Notes: a model not told the origin generated them from the letters alone. 64,000 bases of DNA from Isoetes taiwanensis (GCA_021234155.1 JAJEKV010000032.1:10484099-10548098), one strand, 5' to 3'. Shown: positions 35,411 to 48,552, numbered from the stretch's first letter. Translations and numbers: made by a program.

Positions 35411-36129
35411 TATCAAGCAATTGGTCGCTTGCTAAGAAGTCAAAGTCAAAGCTGCAATCGCAGCGAAATAGAAAAGCATATAAATCTGAGACTGTAGTTA
35501 TTATTGGCATGAAAATGATCTTAATTGTTTTTATTCGCCGGGCCTCGATTCCTGGTGAAGGATGTTCCCTATTTTCAGTGTCCGGGGTGTCTGGTTCAGA
35601 TAAGTTGAATTCAATGTCTCTTCTAACAAGTAGCATTTGTTGAACAATCTACAGGAAATGCATTTCCACACACTTGAAAGCTACTCAAATTGTGAATATT
35701 AACTCGTTCAAGGATTGTTATATTCCCAATTATCTCAATGGGAAGCTCAATTTCTTCAATTAGAAGCTAAGGATCCGCAATAAGTGTATAATGTGCAGAA
35801 TAATTTGACAACTTGGTGAGTATCGTGCCAGATAACTTCTTTGACTATGTGCTCACGTGACTGTTGGTAGTGAAAAGGCGAGAACCCTTAACAATACAAA
35901 ATGGACGACCTCCCCTAGCTATGCCGTTGGAGCTATGGCAAGCAATCGACAAACCCAAAGGAGGGGAGGTGAGTAGCGGGGTTTTTAATGTTAGGACTAC
36001 GTCATTTCTACCGTGCAAAGTCGACTTCCAAGACGGAAAGGGGGCCAGGCGCAAGGGAGGGCAATAGAGTAGCAAGGTTTTGATCGTTGGGGTGGTCCAA
36101 AGGGCGGCACGTGAGTAGCAAGGTTTTTA

Positions 36130-36545
36130 ATGTTATGATTCCTTTAAATTCTATGTAGACTGCCGTAGGTTTTTTAATATTTTATGAAAATTCATGTAGA
36201 TTCTCATAGTTTCTCTTAGATTTTATGAGGTTCCCTTGGATTTTATGAAGATTACTCTAGATTTTCTAAGATTCCATCAAGGTTCTTCTAGACTCTCAAA
36301 GATTGTGTGAAGATGCCCTTAAATTCTCTTAGATTTTATGAGATTCCCTTGGCTATAAAGAGGCCCCTAGATTCTCTAAGAAATTTATGAAGATTCCCTT
36401 AGACGCCCCTAAAGTCTCCAAGATATTATGTAGATTCCCTTAGACCCCTTAGATGTTTTGAGATTGCCCGAGATTCCAACAAGACTCCTTTAGATTCTCG
36501 AAAATTTCATGAAGGTTCCTTTAGGTTCCCTTAGATTTTATGAGC
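36130..36545 (+). repeat. degenerate AGATTC-type array
   Basis: Many iterations of TAGATTCTCTTAGATTTTAT and variants without a fixed period. It is bordered on both sides by GGTGAGTAG/GGTGAGTGG-type sequence (also near 35958 and 36110). Confidence 0.65.
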
Positions 36546-36549
36546 TGCA

Positions 36550-39500
36550 AAGGGGGGCAGGTGAGTGGTAGGGTTTGCCTACGGTGCAAGTTGCTATTTG
36601 TAATTTTTCTAATTGAGTGCCTCTAATAATCTGCAAGACATTCTAAAGTATCTAGTGAACGTTAAGATTATAGGTGTTTATTTATGGTCAATGATTTGAG
36701 ATGCTCATTCATGCTGATTGACCAATAATTGACCATTAACCAACTTTCTGAAGTAGCAGAGTTAAAGTCTATAGGTTTAATTTATGAACCAAATCAATAA
36801 TGCAAATATGTGGTATGGAGGCATCTAAAGCTCGGGTCGATCATGACTATTAAGAGCTTTGATAACTATGAGGATCATGTTGGACATTGATTCTTAGAGG
36901 AGATGACTCGAGAACCTTAGAAAATTTGTTGGTGATATTGAACATTAGCAATTTTATGTGAGCTCGAGACATTTTCTATGTAGTTGGGCGTGTTTTGTAA
37001 ATGGTTTGTGCATAAGAACATACTATGTGTGTGCTATAGTATATGGTTGTAACTGAAGTTCAACCTTTTATCTTTTGATATGAATAACATATTTAGGTGT
37101 GAATTAAGTTTCCCTATTGATCATCTACGACTCATTGCAGCTATATAAGGTTGAACTTGTAAAAAGTGCAGCAAAATTTGCAATTAGAATAACTGGGCAA
37201 TATTCAATTTTATTGTAATATGGGGCAAGGCTGTCTTGAAATAGCAGCTATGTGCAAGATTATTTGATTGATTAAAAGTGGAGAATGGATAATATGATGC
37301 CAATGTGTGTCAGCTCAGACGTTGGAATTCTTATTCAGATAGTTTGCTAGTAGAAAAGCAATATGATATAAAAAGCAAAAAAAAAAATGGTCAAGCTTCT
37401 ATGAAAGACCATGGCAACATGAAACAATATGAGGCAAAATAAGTCATACTAGGCGTGATAGTCACTAGATTAGAGAATGAGCATGATTATAAATCAGTAA
37501 AACTTGGGCGGGGATTATCGCAATTGCAGTTGGAGTAATCATGTTAATCAATGCAATGGATTATTTTACCTTCAAAAACCTATATGGCGGTGTGCAAGCA
37601 ACATTGCATTTTGTGAAATCTATCATAGAACCTCACTACTTCGTGATTCAACATGTATGATCGATTCTTTATTTGCTTGTGTGAATGTTTCTCCACTTTC
37701 AAGCAAGAGTTCTTAATATTGGCGGATAGTATATCTTTGTACGACCTGATCTTTGGACACAACCCTATCCCAAGAAGTGCACTCCAAGTCCATGGAAGTG
37801 TTTGTCGTTCACTCCATGTTCTGTCACAACAAAAGCAAGTGGAATTTTAGAAGCTGCAGATTTGAGATAGTTTATGCATCAATTATTTCAAAATTTGTAA
37901 GCCCATACACCACGATTTTCATCGGCCTATCAATGAGTTTTTATGATAGCAGATAAGAACGTAAATATGTACCTTGCATCATTGTAAATTTAAAGTTTAA
38001 GGCCTCTGGAGTGAACAAAATCTGCAAGAGCTCAGCAAAGGCTCACCTTCTTGGTTTCAAATTACCCTGTAAAACAATAAGTTAGTATTGGTTGTAAATT
38101 AAGGTCTCTTTTGTTAAGTTGACTGCTAACCACTTGGTCGCATCCAACCATGTTCTCCACTTGTAGCAAGTGCAGTGTACAACATTGCATTGACTTCCAA
38201 TTCTATGCATCAGTAGAGTTCTTCGAAACAAATGCATCTTAGATTTGAATCGAGGCTTGTTTCTTGAATGAATTGCTCGATGATGCTTCCAGCAAAATGA
38301 TTCCAGGTATTCAACCTGATTCTACAATCTGAAAATGGTGAATAATCACAAAACCCACTTGTTAACCATGTGATCCTTTGCATGGACCAATAAATAAAAT
38401 GCGCATTGAATTACCTAGCAGCACGTTGAAGAAGTGAAGCACGCATAATGACAGCTTGGTGCTGAGAGCTCTATGAGATGCCAAGCCACGCCTAGAAGAT
38501 AAGAGCAGAGAAGAAGATACATCTGATGATCTGAGGTGGGATTCAGGAAGCTGTTTCCAAAACACACAATATAGTTAAATTCGTTGGCTTGTAGATGACC
38601 AAAAGGCTGAGAATACCTTGCCATCATGAATATCCATTAACGCCTTATATATTAACGCCTTATAATGGCCTACATTGACCATGCTAACCAAGAGCATGTG
38701 CGCAAAAGTTGGCCCCTTATTTGCCCCCGATTTTTTCTCCCTCTCTACAACCTCTGCATGATCAGCTTTTATAAGTAGGAAACAACAAAGAACAACTTTA
38801 CACAAAGTCGAAAATTACCTGGAGTAATGCTGGCAGAAAAATTTTCCTAGTGCCGTTCAAATAGCTAGCACAATCAGCAATTGCAAATACGGTTTCTATG
38901 TTTCAACCACTCGTTTACCATAATCCTAGATAATGAAAGGCATATGAAGTAATAGCATGGTAATTTCCTGTAGGGTTTGCCTTCGCCACCAAATAAAGAA
39001 TCTGAACATGTGGCAAAAAGAATGAAAGAATCTGCACATGGCAAAAACAATGAAATTGCATAAAACATGATGTTTTAAAAAATACAATAATTGTAAAGAT
39101 GGTAGCAATTTAAATCATATGAAACTACATCAGGCTTATAACTCAAGCGTAAAAACAATAGAAGGTCCTGACACTCTAAGAAGGTAATCCCAAGAACACA
39201 TGGAACACGAGCGCACTAGTGTGGTATAATATAGCAGCTGCAGACCCATGTCAATCTGCATTTTAGAATCAAACATATCTAGATTAAAGACATCTTTTAC
39301 CATGCTTAACGAAAGCACACAAGCATCTACTCAACCCATCTAATTGTAAATCACATGCCAGGCTTACTTCATGGCATATAGAATCTTGCCTGTATTTTGC
39401 ATGCATTGAGCAAGATGCGTGCTCCCAATGAATCAAAGTACAGATCCATGAATCATAAGCCCATGTAGTTTGCATGTATTGAGCAAAATGCCCATTCTCA

Positions 39501-39750
39501 CTGAACTAAGGCACTAAGCAGTAAGAACACTACCAAATTCATGGCTGATAATATGAGCATGTAAACTAGAATATGTTTCAGCTTATATCCACAAATAATT
39601 TGCAAGGCACTACATGCCAGATGGCCTGCCTTAATAAGCTATCTAGTTGCCTTAATAAGCAAGCAACCATCCGTTAGATAGACCCCTGAAGCAGCCTCCA
39701 TAGATGCTTCAATTTTGAACATGCATGCGCTCCATAGAAGTTCTCATTAT
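36550..39750. other. no assignable gene
   Basis: Several frames of 60-76 codons exist on both strands (37504-37956 plus, 38362-38805 minus), none with a recognisable motif. A plus-strand stretch at about 37508-37660 is hydrophobic at first (IIAIAVGVIMLINAMDYF) and could be a membrane-segment exon, but no gene could be named. Confidence 0.3.
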
Positions 39751-39759
39751 GCTTCATAT

Positions 39760-40830
39760 TTATGCTAAGCATTTGGAAAATGGTAAGCCTAGCATCATTT
39801 GTGGACCTTCCAATGATCTTTCCGATACATGTTCTTGCACAGAGAATAAAACTTTCTTTTAGAAGATATGGCCATATTTCTACCTGAATGTGATCTTTCC
39901 AATGGACGTTTTTGCGCAAAAAACATAGATTAGTTCTAGGAGTTATGGTCATATTTCTACTCGACTGTAAAACTATAGCAGCAGGAACATTCCCTCATTT
40001 GGCAATGTTGTTGACACATTTATGCTAAGAATTCAGAGAATGGACACCTACCATCAATTGTAGACCTTCCACCGAGCTTTCCGACGGATGGTCTTGCGCA
40101 GGAAACAAAGCTTTGTTTTGGGAGTTATGGCCATGTTTCTAGATGAGTATAAAATTGTGGCAGCAAAGACATTGCTTGATTTGACACTGTTTTTGGCCCA
40201 TTTATACTAAGAATTTAGAAAATGGACGCCTAGCATCAATTGTAGACCGTCCGGTGATCTTTCCAATGGACATTCTTGCGCAAAAAATAGAGGTTAGTTC
40301 TAAGAGTTATGTCCATATTTCTACTCGACTGTAAAACTGTGGCAGCAAGGACATTCCCTCATTTGGCAATGTTAACACATTTATGCTAGGAATTCAGAGA
40401 ATGGACACCTAGCATCAATTGCGGACCTTCCAGCAACCTTTCCGACGGATGTTCTTGCGCAAGAAACAAAGCTTTGTTTTGGGAGTTATGGCCATGTTTC
40501 CGGATGAGTATAAAATTGTGGCAGCTAAGACATTGCTTGATTTGGCACTGTTTTGGCCCGTTTATGCTAGGAATTTGAAAAATGGACGCCTAGCATTAAA
40601 TGTAGACCTTCCGGTGATCTTTCCAATGGACGTTCTTGTGCAAAAAACAGAGGTTAGTTGTAAGAGTTATGGCCATATTTCTACTCGACTGTAAAACTAT
40701 GGCAGCAAGGACATTCCTTGATTTGGCAATGTGTTTGACACATTTATGCTAGGAATTCGGAGAATGGATGCCTAGCATCAATTGTAGACCTTCCAACGGC
40801 CTTTCCAACGCATTAGCTATTTATTTACTT
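39760..40830 (+). repeat. satellite-like array, ~180-bp monomers in an A/B alternation
   Basis: The anchor GACC.TCC recurs at 40063, 40245, 40424, 40605 and 40787, giving spacings of 182, 179, 181 and 182. Monomers alternate. Type A has TCCGGTGATCTTTCCAATGG and CTACTCGACTGTAAAAC; type B has TTTCCGACGGATG and GAGTATAAAATTGTGGCAGC. The real unit is therefore an A+B dimer of about 360 bp. A broken B-like and A-like pair starts the array at 39804-40040. The frame at 40419-40694 lies inside it and is not a gene. Confidence 0.85.
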
Positions 40831-41083
40831 CTTTTAACTTGTTCCCATGTATTGGCAGGTGTATTAGCAGAAGCGCAAGCTAATATGCGAAGCATCTTAC
40901 AACATTTCTTGACCATACCGGAAAGGTCATTTTATTGTCAATGTCTGCAAGTATAACAACTGCTGTAGCATTGTGTACCATGCAATAACTATCAGGTGTT
41001 CACGATGTTGTGCATGGCCTTTCCGTCAGCCTGTTCTTTTTTCCTGATACTATTATATAAGCCCTGCATGACGACAGCTAGGG

Positions 41084-41611
41084 ATCTTGGTTTTGTCCTG
41101 AAGATTATGCTGGCATTATAGATTAGCCTAAAATTATGACAGAAGATAAAACGATTAATTTACCTGGTGATGGGCTAGTTAATGCAACAACAGCAGGACT
41201 AGATTCCAGAGAATGCAGTTCTTGCAGTGGCAGATCCCTATAAAAATAGGTAGTTCAACAAACTTAGCATAAGATAATAAAAATTGTATGCCTTACATAT
41301 AGATGTAAAAAAAACAATTTTGAAAGATTTGCAATCTATGAGCCAAATCAATGCACCTTTAGCATCTTCAGCAGTATCAAAAACGGCCATTTGGAACGCC
41401 AAGATATTTAAGACTCCACTTAGTCTTGTATAGATCCTTAAATATATCTGTCTTTTGGAAATGGACACTTTGAACTCATGAATGCAAGCAGCGGCACAAA
41501 GAGACCAGCTGTATTGCATCTTGGTTTTGTATTGAAGACTATGCTGGCATTATAGATTAGCCTAAAGTTATGACAGAAGACAAAACGATTAATTTACCTG
41601 GTGATGGGCTA
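41084..41611. repeat. 93-bp direct repeat spaced 434 bp
   Basis: 41084-41176 and 41518-41610 are near-identical (ATCTTGGTTTTGT to TACCTGGTGATGGGCT). On the minus strand both carry the end of an exon-like segment and its splice donor (CCATCACCAG|GTAAAT). The left copy belongs to an open exon-like block at 41164-41237. Confidence 0.8.
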
Positions 41612-42053
41612 AGCAAGTAGCAAAATCCAATCCTAACCTTACAAATTGATTGCACCACAGAAAATTCAACCTGTATCAAACAAGTGTAGAACTTGGCATT
41701 ATGTCAGAGAGGCGGTTTTGAATGGCATGGATCGAGAATGACGAGCTAGGACTTGAATAACATTATATTTTAGCAAGACTAGAGACTAGCTTATTGTAAT
41801 GGGCTATGGCTTGCCATAACTCAAAAGTTTTCAAATTTACAACATCTAATGACATAACATTATCCAGCAACTTAGCTTATTGCAATGTACTATTCTTGAC
41901 ATAACTTCAAGTTTTCCAGATTTATAATAACCCATAATGAATTGGGTACTAAATTTGGCATACTTTTAGAAAGAAAAGGACGAGTAAAGTAGAAGTGGCA
42001 AAAATGACATCGACTTCTTAGTTAGAAACTCAGACACACATACCGTAATGCAT

Positions 42054-42731
42054 CGAGGATAGCTGGGCCAGCAAGCACATCACCACTAGCTGCCACCATG
42101 ACTGGATGAACCATTATAGTTGTAAGCATCCAAATGTAAATTGCCGCCTGCATTAGAGTAGTAAGAATCTACACAGGATATTAGTTATAGTTTTGATAAC
42201 GGTCAGCATATTTCTAAAACAATAGGATAGGTGAGGTTACTAGAGCAAACCCTAAAATTGTGAGATCTCAATGTGGCAGATCGCCCCAAATGATTTTCTC
42301 CGTGGGCCAACATCCCAGTTTTGACCTGAGTTATCAGTTCAATAAGCGTTGGAAATATGTGCAGTAATCTAATTTGCAGGCAGTTACCACATTCACGAAT
42401 ATATCGCTCAGCACTGATTCCATTTGCCGTGTAACAAAATCCACTGGGCATGGCAAACAAGCTACATAAATGAGCACCATAATGTTTCGAATCAGCATTG
42501 GATAAACTTACGTTTTGCATTAATAGGACCAAACAGAGAAAATACATGAACACCTAAAGTATTCTGAGCGGTAACAGATGTTATTGCAGTGCAACAATAG
42601 GCGCCGGGGGCAGCACATGCCTTCATGTCTGCTTGAATTCCTGCCCCAGCACCAGAATCAGAGCCAGCTCCTGTGAGCACGCAGAGTACCTTTATTTGCC
42701 CCGACTCTACGCGGCAACGATTGAAGCCATG
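42054..42731 (-). pseudogene. TH1-type HMP-P kinase exons (thiamine biosynthesis), fragment
   Basis: Four minus-strand exons carry N-terminal ThiD homology: 42554-42731 ([20 protein letters not shown] and [11 protein letters not shown]), 42388-42461 (PVDFVTRQMESVLSDIFVNV), one starting at 42325 (VKTGMLAHGENH) and 42054-42147 (PVMVAASGDVLAGPAILDAL). In plants TH1 joins HMP-phosphate kinase and thiamine-phosphate synthase in one plastid protein. The third block diverges from the family after VKTGML and its donor is unclear. The rest of ThiD and the whole ThiE half are not found in the 10 kb downstream. Intron structure is kept, so this came by DNA copying, not by retroposition. It is a fragment and unlikely to be active. 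Confidence 0.75.
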
Positions 42732-44458
42732 CTGCAACCAATGAGCTTTCGTGATTTTCAGGTGAGCCATCTTTCCACTGCGCCAAATCTGTGAAGATTT
42801 ATATGTTCCTGAATCATTTCCTTGCAAGGGTTTCAAATACATACCAGGCAAATGAATCAAAAACTTTAATCCCCGACAAAATGCAACAACTCAATTTACA
42901 ATCCCACATTTGTATCACAGGCCAAGAGATTCAAAGCATTGCAACACAAAAATGCTGGTCTAATGTTGATGTACCTTGCAGTTCCTGTAAAACTATTCAA
43001 TGATCCATGATAGAAGTCTTGATGCATGATGTGATCCACCCTGAAAATGCTGCAAGAAGATCAAACGAGAAATTGGCCTAGTCATGATTCTTGTGATGAT
43101 GCAAATAGAAGAAGGCAAATTAGAAACGTTGATCTAATCATTGCAATACAGAGTAAATGAAAATATCATCAGTGCAAGAAAAGACACATACCATTTGCTC
43201 CAAGCAATAGACATTGGCAAATTGCTCTGCTAGATTGCCAAAATGCTTTTTTCTAGATTGCTCACACTCCCTGGAATGCCATTTTCTTGTCTCCAGCAGG
43301 CTCCATAAACTCTAGTTCTGCAAGAAGATATATAATGCTTCTTTAAGCAAGATGGAATCTGCAACAAATACATTTTGCATCAACATTTTGCATAAAAACT
43401 CACCTACATTGATGAAGCGCTTCTATAATATTAAAATGTAGACCTAGCTATTTGTCATTCTGTAGCTACCATGTTGAACATATACTCCATCCTGCCAAAA
43501 AAAAGAACTCATTTTTGCTCAAACTAAACTGTGAAAATCAGAATATTTGCTACTGGAAATGCAAATAATTTGCAGCAAATGACAGTTGACATCAAACGTA
43601 ATAAAGTAATGATGGAAACATGTCTGTAAAAAAAAATTGTCTTTTCATGCGTCCTCACAGACCACACGGCCCCTGCTTTGGGGTCTGTGAACCAGGCCAC
43701 ACCACTGTTTTGCGAATCATGCCCATTGACCTTACAAACTTGCAAAGCATAGACAAACATTCTACGTATCCCATAGAAAAACAAAAGAGTCTAAAATACC
43801 TAGTCTTAAGAAGCAGGCAAAGCAACTCCAATGGCGGGAATGACATTATCTACTACATCTTCTGTGCATTTGTCAATTGTTCCTGTAGCTTTGCAATCGC
43901 AAAGATCTTGCAGCGGCATAAAACCCAGAACCAGATATACCTACTTCAAGCTTCAAGAGCACCTTTTATCATGCCCCTGCAAGAAGCTATAGACCGACGA
44001 CCAAGCAAAAGGAAACAGAGGTGGCGAAGTTCAGAGTAAGAGCGGAAAGGTTCATCTCCATTCAAAGCTGCCATTGATCAACCGAATCACAATAGAATAC
44101 CACAATCGGGAACCACAGTAGGAAGAAGGTATAGCTAATTAAATGAGCAACCATAAAAGTAAACCAAAAAAGGCAATAATACAAAGATGATAAGATGGAC
44201 TGGAGCACAAAAGGCATAACACAAACTTACACGGATGCACTAGAAACAAGATGGAAAGGAAAAATTAACGAGAAAGCAAAAGAAATATGAGCATTCACAT
44301 ATCCGATTGATCCCAATGCTATACACTTCTTGATCAAAATACAAAGAACAAAGAGTAAAATGCGTGTTCACAAAAAAACGCCATAGGGATCATACGCTTT
44401 ATGGATCAAACGGAGTTCAAACAAACTAGAAGAAACTAATAAAATGAACATACCAAGC
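42732..44458. other. no assignable gene
   Basis: The frame at 43620-44039 (139 codons, plus) and its minus-strand shadows have no recognisable motif. The rest is AT-rich. Confidence 0.3.
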
Positions 44459-44809
44459 TCAACGCTTTCCACCACCACCACCAAGCTTGGGACCTTTACC
44501 AGCGGGACCCTTCTTAACAAAGACCCTTAACTTTAGTATCCGCTTAATTCGACCCTTGATTTCCTTCAGAGCAGCTTCTTCACCGGCAAGCAACACGAAC
44601 TTCGGCCGGCATGGGCATCCTTTTTATCTTTGCTTTCGGTAGAGGGCGATCCATGTGAGCTTGGCGGGGCGGAGCACTGTTATGGAAGTAGCTCTTGCAT
44701 TTTGAATTGATGAAGAGAAAAACGTGAATCACCCCCTCACAAAACGAATGCCACGGCTGGATAGATCTTCGCCCCGGGTGAAGCGACAGAGCTCCTTCTT
44801 CAACACCAT
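44459..44809 (-). pseudogene. ribosomal protein eL24 retropseudogene
   Basis: eL24 is a 60S subunit protein. The minus strand starts MVLKKELCRFTRGEDLSSRG at 44809, then IRFVRG with a frameshift, SSIQNARAT, LRPAKLTWIALYRKQR, EEAALKEIKGRIKR and the C-terminal GPKLGGGGGKR with its stop at 44459-44461. About 40 internal residues (the K-K-R-R-R-x-x-K-K-P-Y-S-R-S region) are deleted and there are at least three frameshifts. No introns are seen across regions usually split, so it is probably a processed copy. It lies directly beside the terminal block at 44.86 kb and reads away from it. Confidence 0.8.
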
Positions 44810-44859
44810 AGCTGCTCCCCGCGAGATGGGATTTGATGGAGAAATCGAATCAGAGGATA

Positions 44860-45125
44860 CCAATTTGGGGCTTTTGTTGTGGGCCGTTCATCTTAGAGAT
44901 GGACGGCCGAGATCAATCTGTACCAATGTTTTGGTACACCAACAAGAGGGGTGCTTGGGGAGTTACGAGGTGGCACCGTCTGGACCGTCCATCTCAAAAG
45001 ATGGACGGCCGAGATCAATCTCTACCAAGATTTTGTGGCATAATCTCTACACCATTTGAGACTCTACATCATTTGTGGCACCCAATATAATTGTATATAT
45101 ACAAGTCTTTGTACTATGAGTGAGT
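44860..45125 (+). repeat. terminal block (copy at 45 kb)
   Basis: Contains TTGGGGCTTTTGTTGTGGG, two copies of ATGGACGGCCGAGATCAATC (near 44898 and 45001), GAGTTACGAGGTGGCACCG, then ATATAATTGTATATATACAA and GTCTTTGTACTATGAGTGA. It combines the GACGGCC block of the 34.5- and 50.7-kb copies with the ACAAGTCTTTGTACTAT end of the 28.9-kb copy. That shows both belong to one terminus type. Confidence 0.65.
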
Positions 45126-45129
45126 GTAC

Positions 45130-48100
45130 GAAGTCGAATATACATACATTGAGAAGTATAAATTTTCCAAATTTCTATAAGGTTTCCACATTTACCAACA
45201 TTCTATTAAGACTACCCAATATTCCTGAGAGATTGTATAAGATTCTAAGTTAAGAGCTGTGGTCTTTTTACTACCAAGAAGCAAGGGAGCACATGGTCAA
45301 AGAAGTTATTGACAGTATTGACACCAGATTCTCAAATTATTCTGTACATTGTACACTTATGAGAGAAAAAAAATTGACATATTGCGGTCTTACCAACAAA
45401 AGAAATCACATGTGCCTTTTGCAAGCCTATCAATGAGATAAAAGAAGATATTGGCAGGATCCGGCCACACATATAAAGCTAGAAAAAGTCGCATAGACAA
45501 AGTGACAAAATCCACTTCCAAAATCCACTTCTAAAACCGACTATCTTATAAAGAAAGCCACAAAAAGCATCCATCGGACTTTTCTCCAGCGTGCCACATC
45601 GTCACCCCGCCTTCTAAAGTTTTCACATTAGCCTACATCTTTTACATGCAACACAAGCGACTGATGCATATGGCAAGGAATAAAGGCACAGGCCAAAAAT
45701 TGCCAAGACCCAAATAGAAAAATCTGAATAGTTAACAAACGCATCTTACCTAATTTCTCAGGCCGGAACATGGATTTTTACTGTCGCAACAGAACCATAT
45801 TTCATTTTTTTACAGCTGGGTTTTGACGGAGAAGAAACTTACGGATCCTCTTGACACACACTATATCAAAGCCAAATCCTCAGCAAGCAGAGCCCAACTA
45901 AGTGTGTCTTCAAATTCAGCATGATTCAATAACAGGCGTCCTTGACAAAGTCGTCCAATTTCATTTAAGCATAAAACTTTGCCATCTCATACACAGACAC
46001 ATAATAATATTTGACAGGTCCACAAAACTTAGAGACCATGTCCAATATAACACTCTAAATTCCGTTAAAAAAGGCTGTACAACACATAAAGCACGTTTCA
46101 GAGCTCGTTTTTGCAACAAATCTAACCTAGCCATTTCAAGAAAAAAGCATAGAAATTAGTGGGACTTATGAGTTAAAAATTAAAAGAATGATCAATCACC
46201 AAATTGAGAAACTTGACGGATCCATAATTGGAATCCAAGCAAAAAAATGGCTTGGCTAGCACACTGCCCAGAGAAACTTCGAGAGACTACTTTGAAAATT
46301 TTGGACGTTGTGAGTGCTTCCAAGGCTTAGGTTTTTTCAACTTTTTTGTTTTATGCCCGGAAAAAACTAATTTAAGGTTCATCACCTGCATCAACAAAAC
46401 TGTCATATTCTGGCTGCATTCTGGTAATAACAGATCACAAGCTATCTACATGGTCATGGAACCTTGAAAAAGATCCTCCAACAATTATCTTCTCAAATAA
46501 GGGATAAAGCATCCAATAGGTTTAATTACACAGACCTCCAAATAATTGCATAGAAAACTGGTGAGAGTCTGCTGCACAGCATACAGATAACATAGTAGAG
46601 AAGAAGTAACAATTGCACTTACACTTCAAGAGCTTCTGATTTCTGAACGAATAAAATATTGCCATTCATTTCAGTATGCTCAGGAGATCACTTCCTTCTA
46701 CAAACAAAATGACCTCAAGATCAGAGATGAAACTGGATGGACATCCAACTTTAAAGCAGTTATCAAGCAAAATGCATAGATGATGAAAGGCATCTTAATT
46801 TATCACCTGATAAATCTGGAAGCAAGAAATAGACAACAAATATACATGAGCCTTTTTGGGTTCTAAAATTTAGTTATTTGATATCTATTAAACATGCTAG
46901 AAATTTAGATCACAGCAGCAAATCTAAGCAAATGATACAGTTTATCAAATTACCAGATAGTTCCATCATCCGCATCATCTACGCAAGGAAGTAGGAAGAG
47001 AAATTAAAAACATGCCACAACCTCATGGCATACACAACAATATTTGCGACCTGGATGGATAGAATGTTAATGCAACCACATTGTATTTATAATTTTAATT
47101 CTTGCATAGCTCATATGTGCAAGAATTGAAATTCAAATGTGCAGGGGTCATTCGTTTACACAACACAATGGCATAAGAACACCTACTATATGTTTTCAGA
47201 ATTATACGAACTTCTGCAAAGATGAAGGTGCAGCAATTTATAAATTTGAAAGGCACAAAAGGCCACAGATGCGGCTACAACATATTCACTAACTACTTGC
47301 TAAAGCCTAGACAACGCCATAGCCCCAATTGCTGGAAAGATGCCTTAGCTGATCTACTTCAACAAAGACACCACCTTCCATGATACAAAAAAGACACCCG
47401 AAATGATTATGCGGCTATGATATTCTCAAGTGCAGAACGAAAGAGATCAACCAAAAACTCAAATGTGTTCTTCGTAGAGAAAGCAAACGTAAAAAAATAT
47501 TACCTGTTGCCAGAGTATAATTGCCACTCTTTCTGTTCGCACCTTCAAAGTTGTGGCCATAGTCAACTTCGGATGACCCTGCAACATGGAGGCACTGTTA
47601 AAAAGTCTTGCATACTAGAATCTAAATTTTGTAAATACATTTTAGAATTAGACAGCCAACAAACACCTTGAAAACAAAGATAGAAATGCATTAAGGCCAA
47701 CCAGAATTCATGTGAGCTTGCTAAAGCAACAAAGGGAAAGCTTTAGAGGCAACAAAAACTTCAGAGAATGCTGGAAAATACCTTCACGTCCATGTTCAGC
47801 ATGCCGCTGCAACCATCCACTGGCCCATATTTCCCACAATAAGCCCTTTGAAAATGTATAACTTTTTCTTTCATTGACTGATAATATGCATAAACATTCA
47901 TCTGGTGAAGAACATATCCTACAGAGTCTCAGATGGGTCGCCATATCTGGCCAGATGAATATTGCCAGAGAGAATAGATCGGAGCAAGAGAATCTGGCCC
48001 AGAACATGTCCTACGGAGTCTCAGAGCCCGATTTACATGGGTCGACATATTTGACCCAGATGAAAATTGGCAGAGAGAATGGATTGCCGGAGCTCTAAAT

Positions 48101-48550
48101 CTCCTAGAAGCTCCGCCATGGCCACCATAGCCATAACAAATGCATAGAAGAATGCAAAAAAGTTTTGTTGATTCTATGAAGTGAGTCGCCATCCTAGGAT
48201 CTAGGATCTGTCTCTTTGCTAGGAATGGAAAAAAGCTCTGTAGATCTGCAAAAACACAAAATATATCAGAAGACCATAGCCATCATTTATTTGGCGGCAA
48301 GAGTACTCAGGCAAAGCGAAGCTCGGGGATTTGACTTGCACCTAACTATCGATCATGGAGAGATTGCTCAAATTAGGCTCTTGGCAGACATAACTATTAG
48401 GAATAAGATTTGTACTTGGCAACATAGATGCAATTTAATAGAGTAAAGCCAATATGTGAGCTAGAACTTGAACCTTTACATCTTTTGCATGCAGAGTGAT
48501 GCAAATATGCAAGAAATAATATTCCATCAGCAGACTTTAAACAATTGCAT
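45130..48550. other. no assignable gene; one 92-bp duplication
   Basis: A short array like AGATTC repeats follows the terminus to about 45245. A direct duplication with period 92 lies at 47910-48093 (GAACATRTCCTACRGAGTCTC start). A small minus-strand exon-like block at about 47513-47589 has AG/GT borders and reads GHPKLTMATTLKVRTERVAI, not recognised. Otherwise nothing was seen. Confidence 0.35.
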
Positions 48551-48552
48551 AC

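Noticed and set aside
37508-37660. A membrane-protein exon
   Set aside because: One hydrophobic segment in one frame is too little; splice borders are poor and no family is recognised.
40419-40694. 91-codon plus-strand frame
   Set aside because: It lies wholly within the ~180-bp satellite array; openness follows from the repeat, not from coding.
39760-40830. CRISPR-like repeat-spacer array
   Set aside because: Repeats are contiguous ~180-bp monomers with no unique spacers, in a plant nuclear context.
44724-45090. Plus-strand frames of 85-111 codons
   Set aside because: They cover the reverse of the eL24 pseudogene and the terminal block; the similar frame at 50581-50784 is the same terminal block, so openness is shared repeat sequence.
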